NCBI GenBank assembly: GCA_041584015.1
Contig: JBFHES010000030.1
Span: 1-27,408 of the forward strand
Reading direction: 5' to 3'
Length of the DNA: 27,408 nt
Origin: JBFHES01 sp041584015
Lineage (GTDB): Bacteria > Bacteroidota > Bacteroidia > Bacteroidales > M50B96
Shown here: positions 22,623 to 27,408 of the stretch, one piece after another
How the letters are laid out: each line of letters starts with the position of its first letter
Numbering within the stretch: the first letter of the stretch is position 1
Position numbers and translations under genes: made by a program
The notes under the pieces: generated by a model
Databases searched by the model: none
What the model was told of the DNA's origin: nothing
What the model saw: the letters and a program-made list of their open reading frames with translations, nothing else

Positions 22623-24053
22623 ATGTTTACACTAAAGAAAACTGATGCTTATAGCGCATCCGAAAATTTGGTAATCATTACCAAAAAAGACGCTGATCTT
22701 TCTTCATTTCCGTTTACTGCTAATGAGCTTGATTATATCAATAAGAGCTTTGCTGAAAAGCAGAAATTAGTGCAAATCAATCAATACAGCCGACAAATAT
22801 TTGTGCAGCTGCTTGATACCGGTAAAGATCATTATCTATTAAAAGAAGATGCCAGACAGGCAGCTAATAAACTAAGCGAATTGGCCAATAAATTAAAGTT
22901 GGCTCACTTGGTATTAGTAGATAATTTAGCTTGCGATGAATGTATGTTGGCCTATGCCGAAGGTATAGCCTTGTCGAGCTATCAGTTTTTAAAGTACTTT
23001 AAGGATAAGAACGAGCAAACTAACAGCTTGAAGGAAATCAGCATTTTAAGCAAGAAGGTAAGCGATGCAGATTGCACCGAATTGCAAAATGTATCAAATG
23101 CAGTTTTTGCTTCGCGCGATTTAATTAATGAACCATTGTCCTACTTAACAGCCGTGCAGCTGTCGAAAGAGATTAAGGGTTTGGGCGAAATAGCTGGCTT
23201 GCATGTCGAAGTTTTTGATAAGCGAAAAATTGAGGCCCTGAAAATGGGAGGATTGCTTGCGGTGAATAAAGGAAGTATCGATCCGCCTACCTTCACAGTT
23301 ATTGAATGGAAGCCTGAAAATGCTAAAAACGAAAAGCCTGTTATTCTGGTAGGCAAAGGAGTGGTATACGATTCTGGTGGTTTAAGCTTAAAGCCAACCA
23401 AAGACAGCATGGACTATATGAAGTCTGACATGTCGGGAGCAGCGGGTGTAATTGGAGCCATGTATGCTACTGCCATGAACAAGCTGCCTATTCATGTAAT
23501 AGCCTTAATTCCGGCGACAGATAACCGCCCCGACGGAAATGCTTATGTTCCGGGCGATGTGGTGAACATGCACAACGGCATGACCGTGGAAGTGCTGAAC
23601 ACCGATGCTGAAGGTAGAATGCTTTTGGCCGATGCCTTAAGCTATGCACAAAAATACGATCCCGAATTGGTTATTGATATGGCAACCTTAACCGGAGCTG
23701 CAGCAGTTGCAGTTGGTAAGGAAGCAATAGTTGGAATGGGTAAACTCGATAGTGATATTTTTACTCAATTGAAAACAGCAGGTGAAGAAGTGTATGAGCG
23801 TATTGTTGAATTTCCGCTTTGGGATGAATACGATGAGTATATTAAATCTACCATTGCCGATGTAAAGAATATTGGTGGTCGTGATGCAGGTGCCATTACA
23901 GCTGGTAAATTCCTTCAGCGATTTACAAATTATCCATGGGTACATTTGGATATTGCCGGATCAGCATTCTTACATGCAAGCAGTAGTTATCGCGGCAAAG
24001 GTGGCATTGGCGTAGGTGTTCGCTTGCTGCATAATTTCCTTAAGAATTACTAG
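22623..24053 (+). CDS. M17 leucyl aminopeptidase
   Basis: This 476-residue cytosolic metallopeptidase removes N-terminal residues from peptides. All active-site residues of the M17 family are visible. Metal ligands are Lys245 and Asp250 in GKGVVYDSGG, Asp269 in KSDMSGAAG, and Asp328 and Glu330 in the signature NTDAEGRML. Catalytic Lys257 is in LSLKPTKDSM and Arg332 follows the signature. The N-terminal domain (about 1-160) is divergent, as is usual. There is no signal peptide, so unlike the two genes before it the product stays in the cytoplasm. It begins two bases after the nuclease stop and ends in front of a good terminator, so it is the last gene of the receptor-nuclease operon. Its place there may reflect processing of imported peptides or simply housekeeping. 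Family confidence is high. Confidence 0.95.
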   Translation: MFTLKKTDAYSASENLVIITKKDADLSSFPFTANELDYINKSFAEKQKLVQINQYSRQIFVQLLDTGKDHYLLKEDARQAANKLSELANKLKLAHLVLVDNLACDECMLAYAEGIALSSYQFLKYFKDKNEQTNSLKEISILSKKVSDADCTELQNVSNAVFASRDLINEPLSYLTAVQLSKEIKGLGEIAGLHVEVFDKRKIEALKMGGLLAVNKGSIDPPTFTVIEWKPENAKNEKPVILVGKGVVYDSGGLSLKPTKDSMDYMKSDMSGAAGVIGAMYATAMNKLPIHVIALIPATDNRPDGNAYVPGDVVNMHNGMTVEVLNTDAEGRMLLADALSYAQKYDPELVIDMATLTGAAAVAVGKEAIVGMGKLDSDIFTQLKTAGEEVYERIVEFPLWDEYDEYIKSTIADVKNIGGRDAGAITAGKFLQRFTNYPWVHLDIAGSAFLHASSSYRGKGGIGVGVRLLHNFLKNY

Positions 24054-24074
24054 ATAATTTAAAGCATATTGATT

Positions 24075-24114
24075 AAAAGCCCATTGGTGTAGAACTACAT
24101 TAATGGGCTTTTTT
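24075..24114 (+). terminator. Intrinsic terminator of the receptor-nuclease-peptidase operon
   Basis: AAAAGCCCATT (24075-24085) pairs with AATGGGCTTTT (24102-24112), closing a 16-base loop, and the T-run extends to 24114. It lies 22 bases after the aminopeptidase stop codon. Confidence 0.9.
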
Positions 24115-24235
24115 CAGCTGCAGGATTTTTTACCTGAATTAAGTAGCTATAGTAGGTCAGAATTTGGCCGCCCTTCCCGGATGTACACTGTTACCAGCTT
24201 TGCAGCTTAATAGCTCTATACAATTAGAAAACTAT

Positions 24236-24243
24236 TATCTTTG
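24236..24243 (+). promoter_or_regulatory. lysS: Candidate -7 box for lysS
   Basis: TATCTTTG is a full match to TAnnTTTG, 46 bases before the lysS ATG, giving a leader of about 40 bases. A TTTG occurs further upstream but at about 33 bases' distance, too far for a standard -33 element. The remaining gap sequence (24115-24235) shows no gene. Confidence 0.5.
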
Positions 24244-24289
24244 CAAACTAATTTTTAACAGTGGTTGAGTAATCAGTAAATAAAAGCAG

Positions 24290-26014
24290 ATGAACGAATT
24301 GTTTTTGAGCGAGCAGGAGATTTTGAGAAGGAACTCATTAGAGGAGATTAAGAAACTTGGTATTGATCCGTTTCCGGCAGAGGAATTTAAGGTGAATGTT
24401 ACATCCAGGGAGATACTTGAAAACTTCGATCCTGAAAAGAATAATTATCAGGAGGTGATTTACGCTGGTCGTATCATGAGCCGCCGGATTATGGGAAATG
24501 CTTCGTTTGCTGAGATTATGGACAGCGAAGGACGCATCCAGGTTTACTTCCGTCGTGACGATATTTGCGCAGGCGACGACAAAACAATGTACAACACTGT
24601 TTTTAAAAAACTGCTTGATATTGGTGATATAATCGGCGTTAAAGGCTATGTGTTTAAAACACAAGTTGGCGAAACATCGATCTATGTAAAGGAGTTTGTG
24701 GTGCTTTCGAAAGCCATTCGTCCGCTTCCAATTGTAAAAGAGAAAGACGGTAAAATTTACGATTCATTCTCCGACCCGGAATTGCGTTACCGCCAGCGTT
24801 ATGTCGATTTAATTGTAAATGATGGTGTAAAAGATATTTTTATCAAGCGCACCAAATTGATGAACTCCATGCGCGAGTTTTTCAACAACAAAGGATATCT
24901 CGAGGTTGAAACACCAATTTTGCAGCCTATTCCGGGAGGAGCTTCAGCACGTCCGTTTATCAGTCATCACAATGCATTAGATATTCCGCTTTACTTAAGA
25001 ATTGCCAATGAGCTTTACCTTAAGAGATTAATAGTTGGTGGTTTCGATGGTGTGTATGAGTTCTCTAAAGATTTCCGTAACGAAGGAATGGATCGCACAC
25101 ATAATCCTGAATTTACCGTAATGGAAATCTACGTTGCATACAAAGATTACCATTGGATGATGGACTTTACCGAAGAAATGGTAGAGAAAGTAGCCCTCGA
25201 TCTGCACGGGCAAACAAAGGTAACTGTAGGTGATAAGGAAATTGACTTTAAGCGACCATATGCACGTGTGCCAATTTTACAGGCCATACAAGATCATACC
25301 GGTATTGATGTTTCAAAGATGAATGAAGCCGAGCTTCGCGAAACATGCAAGAAGCTGGATATCGAGGTTGATGAATCGATGGGGAAAGGAAAACTCATTG
25401 ATGAGCTATTTGGCGAGAAATGTGAACATACGTATATACAGCCAACCTTTATTACCGATTATCCTGTAGAGATGTCGCCGTTGTGTAAGCGACATAGAGA
25501 TAATCCGGAATTAACCGAACGATTCGAGTTAATGGTAAATGGTAAGGAATTATGTAATGCTTATTCAGAGCTTAACGATCCACTCGATCAGCGTGCTCGC
25601 TTCGAAGAGCAAATGAAGCTTTCGGAGAAGGGAGATGATGAGGCCATGTTCATTGATCAGGACTTTCTACGCGCATTGGAATACGGAATGCCACCTACAT
25701 CGGGTATGGGTATTGGTATCGATCGTTTAACCATGTTAATGACCAACCAACCTTCAATTCAAGAAGTATTGTTTTTCCCGCAAATGCGTCCGGAGAAAGC
25801 TCAAACCAGCGATGGACCAGACAAGTATATTGAACTTGGAATTCCAGAAGAGCTTGTGCAATTGGTACAAAAGGCTGGCTTTTTAAAAGCTGATGCACTT
25901 AGCGAAGCAAACCCAAATAAACTGTTTCAGGAGATTTGTGGATTAAATAAGAAACATAAACTTGGATTGACTAATCCAAAGATCGAAGATGTAAGAGCCT
26001 GGTGCGGTAAGTAG
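24290..26014 (+). CDS. lysS: Lysyl-tRNA synthetase, class II
   Basis: This 574-residue enzyme charges tRNA(Lys) with lysine. It has an N-terminal OB-fold anticodon-binding domain (about 57-138, IYAGRIMSRRIMGNASFAEI) and a class II catalytic domain. Motif 1 lies around 195-212 (GYLEVETPIL), motif 2 at about 259-282 (SKDFRNEGMDRTHNPEFTVM) and motif 3 at about 472-485 (GMGIGIDRLTMLMT). GGASARPF at 216-223 is the expected substrate loop. After about residue 500, where E. coli LysS ends, there is a further ~70-residue helical tail (about 505-574, ending RAWCGK). Such a tail is seen in Bacteroidota LysRS and its role is not established. The enzyme appears complete. The next gene, gpsA, begins 47 bases after its stop, a common pairing in this phylum. 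Confidence 0.98.
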   Translation: MNELFLSEQEILRRNSLEEIKKLGIDPFPAEEFKVNVTSREILENFDPEKNNYQEVIYAGRIMSRRIMGNASFAEIMDSEGRIQVYFRRDDICAGDDKTMYNTVFKKLLDIGDIIGVKGYVFKTQVGETSIYVKEFVVLSKAIRPLPIVKEKDGKIYDSFSDPELRYRQRYVDLIVNDGVKDIFIKRTKLMNSMREFFNNKGYLEVETPILQPIPGGASARPFISHHNALDIPLYLRIANELYLKRLIVGGFDGVYEFSKDFRNEGMDRTHNPEFTVMEIYVAYKDYHWMMDFTEEMVEKVALDLHGQTKVTVGDKEIDFKRPYARVPILQAIQDHTGIDVSKMNEAELRETCKKLDIEVDESMGKGKLIDELFGEKCEHTYIQPTFITDYPVEMSPLCKRHRDNPELTERFELMVNGKELCNAYSELNDPLDQRARFEEQMKLSEKGDDEAMFIDQDFLRALEYGMPPTSGMGIGIDRLTMLMTNQPSIQEVLFFPQMRPEKAQTSDGPDKYIELGIPEELVQLVQKAGFLKADALSEANPNKLFQEICGLNKKHKLGLTNPKIEDVRAWCGK

Positions 26015-26061
26015 TTTATAAGCCGGGTAGTTCATCCATTTATTTTGGGTGATTCATTAAA

Positions 26062-27075
26062 ATGAAATTTATGTTCGAAGACAAAAAGATAGCGGTATTC
26101 GGTGGCGGTAGCTGGGCCACCGCTTTGGTTAAACTATTGCAAAATAACCGAAGTCAAACCAATTGGTACATGCGTAATTATTCCACCATTGAATACATTC
26201 GTGAATTTGGGCGTAATCCGCGCTACTTAAGCGATGTGGCAATTGATAATACCAAAGTTTTTGTGTGCGACGATATTAATAAGGCCGTTGAAGAAGCAGA
26301 TATTTTACTCTTTGCCATACCTGCTGCTTACTTGCAAACAGCAATGGATAAGCTTGAACGTAAAGATCTATCCGATAAATATATTCTGTCGGCCATTAAG
26401 GGAATTGTGCCCGAAGAGGACATGATTATTGGTGAGTACTTTCATAAGAAATACAATGTACCTTATACGAATATTGGAATTGTTGCCGGTCCGTGTCATG
26501 CCGAAGAGGTAGCGCTCGAGCGTTTATCCTATCTTACCATTGCCGCCGAAAACGAAGAGTTTGCAAGCTACATTGCCAATGATCTTAAATGCAGGTACAT
26601 GAAAACCTTTGTCTCGGATGATATCTTCGGGACTGAGTATGCAGCTGTTCTGAAGAATATTTTCGCGCTGGCAGCTGGTATCTGCCATGGCTTGGGTTAT
26701 GGTGATAATTTTCAGGCAGTGCTCATTTCAAATGCCATTCGTGAAATGAAACGATTTGCAGATGCGGTTCATCCAATTACCCGTGACATTAAAGATTCGG
26801 CTTATCTGGGCGATTTAATTGTAACAGCTTATTCAAAGTTCTCGAGAAACAGAACCTTTGGTACCATGATAGGAAAAGGCTATTCGGTTAAAACCGCGCA
26901 GTTGGAACTAGGTATGGTGGCTGAAGGGTATTTTGCTGTTAAGGGCATCATGCAAATTAAATCTAAATTATCCTTAGACGTAGATTTACCAATAACCGAG
27001 GCCGTATATAACATCTTGTACAAGCACGAAACAGCCAAATACGAAATCAAGCGTTTAACAGAACTGCTTAGTTAG
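26062..27075 (+). CDS. gpsA: NAD(P)-dependent glycerol-3-phosphate dehydrogenase
   Basis: This 337-residue cytosolic enzyme reduces dihydroxyacetone phosphate to sn-glycerol 3-phosphate, the backbone for phospholipids. The Rossmann nucleotide site is IAVFGGGSWATAL (10-22). Key residues of the family are present: Lys113 in SAIKGI, the AGPCHAEEV block at 142-150, catalytic Lys198 in AAVLKNIFALAAG, Asp251 in LGDLIVT and Arg264 in SRNRTFG. An in-frame ATG three codons in (26071) is an alternative start; the longer one is kept because it does not disturb the fold. It lies 47 bases after lysS and probably shares its promoter. In many Bacteroidales the next gene is pgi; none follows here within the window. 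Confidence 0.97.
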   Translation: MKFMFEDKKIAVFGGGSWATALVKLLQNNRSQTNWYMRNYSTIEYIREFGRNPRYLSDVAIDNTKVFVCDDINKAVEEADILLFAIPAAYLQTAMDKLERKDLSDKYILSAIKGIVPEEDMIIGEYFHKKYNVPYTNIGIVAGPCHAEEVALERLSYLTIAAENEEFASYIANDLKCRYMKTFVSDDIFGTEYAAVLKNIFALAAGICHGLGYGDNFQAVLISNAIREMKRFADAVHPITRDIKDSAYLGDLIVTAYSKFSRNRTFGTMIGKGYSVKTAQLELGMVAEGYFAVKGIMQIKSKLSLDVDLPITEAVYNILYKHETAKYEIKRLTELLS

Positions 27076-27160
27076 GGCCTTCCTGTTTGAAGCATCAGCA
27101 TCTTTGTTTCGATTATTTTACCTTGTTTTTTGGTTCATAGGATGATGCTATTGGGAGGCC
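27076..27160 (+). other. Structured 3' region after gpsA (long interrupted stem-loop)
   Basis: GGCCTTCC at 27076-27083 can pair with GGGAGGCC at 27153-27160 (one G-U pair), and AGCATCA at 27091-27097 with TGATGCT at 27143-27149. The resulting two-step stem starts directly after the gpsA stop and has a U-rich loop of about 45 bases. No T-run follows, so it is not a classical terminator. It may be a 3'-UTR structure, part of a small RNA, or chance. Confidence 0.35.
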
Positions 27161-27206
27161 AGCGTCATTGGAATTAAATACTTAAAATTCTTCAGTTGAT
27201 CTGTCA

Positions 27207-27239
27207 GGGCAAACGATCGCCGCGAGCGGTGGCTTGTCC
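27207..27239. repeat. GC-rich hairpin in the gene-free tail
   Basis: GGGCAA (27207-27212) pairs with TTGTCC (27234-27239, one G-U), with a further GCC/GGC step inside after a six-base bulge. The segment is clearly richer in GC than its neighbours. No T-run follows. Confidence 0.35.
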
Positions 27240-27372
27240 ACGGATGGCGCGAAATGAAAGTTGCCGTTCTAGATTAATACAATATCATTTAATATACCTG
27301 ACTAGTTATTAGTGAAGGTGCCATTGAACTAGTTGAGGCAAGCTTTTATTTGGCATCTGTGGTGGGTTTTTG

Positions 27373-27401
27373 GTTCGTTTTGGGCGGTAGCCAAAATGAA
27401 C
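27373..27401. repeat. Inverted repeat of the interspersed-hairpin type
   Basis: GTTCGTTTTGG (27373-27383) and CCAAAATGAAC (27391-27401) are complementary with one mismatch around a seven-base loop. Hairpins of this style (GGTTnnTTTT...AAAAnnAACC) are scattered between genes in many Bacteroidota genomes; placing this one in that class is from memory and needs a genome search. Confidence 0.5.
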
Positions 27402-27408
27402 AGAAGAA

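Larger units (their letters stand above)
27076..27408. other. Gene-free tail with several inverted repeats
   Basis: This 333-base stretch has no plausible gene on either strand; all frames are broken within short distances. It contains the stem-loop after gpsA, a GC-rich hairpin at 27207-27239, two ACTAGTT copies (27301-27307 and 27328-27334) and a strong inverted repeat at 27373-27401. This density, with a locally raised GC content around 27207-27255, suggests an interspersed non-coding repeat or regulatory-RNA region rather than a degraded gene. Confidence 0.5.

Noticed and set aside
27076..27408. A pgi gene after gpsA, as in many Bacteroidales
   Set aside because: No reading frame with glucose-6-phosphate isomerase motifs is present; all frames are interrupted.
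1..27408. CRISPR array, tRNA/rRNA genes, transposase or prophage genes
   Set aside because: No regularly spaced repeats, cloverleaf sequences or mobile-element coding regions were found by reading both strands; weak or unusual tRNAs cannot be excluded without a dedicated scan.

Overview
The window reads as a chromosomal segment of a Bacteroidota (class Bacteroidia) bacterium, possibly a marine or sediment Marinilabiliales-like lineage; the order is inferred and cannot be proven from here. The signs are three proteins with type IX secretion system (T9SS) C-terminal sorting domains, a TonB-dependent receptor with a carboxypeptidase-regulatory-like N-terminal domain, Bacteroidota-type promoters (TTTG / TAnnTTTG), AT-rich DNA and the neighbouring pair lysS-gpsA. 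I see no tRNA or rRNA gene, CRISPR array, transposase, integrase or phage gene.

Layout. 1-510 (minus) is the N-terminal part of a secreted CotH-kinase-family protein cut by the window edge. 692-5103 (minus) holds an envelope-lipid-flavoured cluster: a 12-TM RND/MMPL exporter, an OlsB/GlsB-like N-acyltransferase and a short-chain polyprenyl diphosphate synthase. 5214-5942 (minus) is a membrane-anchored PAS protein with no output domain. 6081-6893 (minus) is an e(P4)-type acid phosphatase/5'-nucleotidase lipoprotein. Divergent from it, 7017-8624 (plus) is an ECF sigma factor followed by its likely membrane anti-sigma factor, preceded by an apparent autoregulated ECF promoter. 8765-11033 (plus) is a compact operon of a small acidic exported protein, a PadR regulator and a PspC-domain membrane protein, closed by a terminator that also serves the convergent pair 11106-13373 (minus: beta-barrel-like protein and subtilisin-like protease).

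13644-17606 (plus) encodes three exported proteins. The first two share a domain of unknown function. The second also has Ig-like repeats and a T9SS tail. The third is a lamin-tail-domain protein with a T9SS tail. 17756-24053 (plus) looks like one transcription unit: TonB-dependent receptor, T9SS-exported endonuclease I protein and M17 leucyl aminopeptidase. This suggests capture and digestion of extracellular nucleic acid or nucleoprotein. 24290-27075 (plus) holds the housekeeping genes lysS and gpsA. The last 333 bases hold no gene, but contain several inverted repeats that look like an interspersed-repeat or structured-RNA region.

Most genes are ordinary for the phylum. The best candidates for something undescribed are the shared secreted domain pair, the small protein/PadR/PspC operon with its possible operator, the receptor-nuclease-peptidase operon, and the sigma-factor promoter with its nested palindromes.
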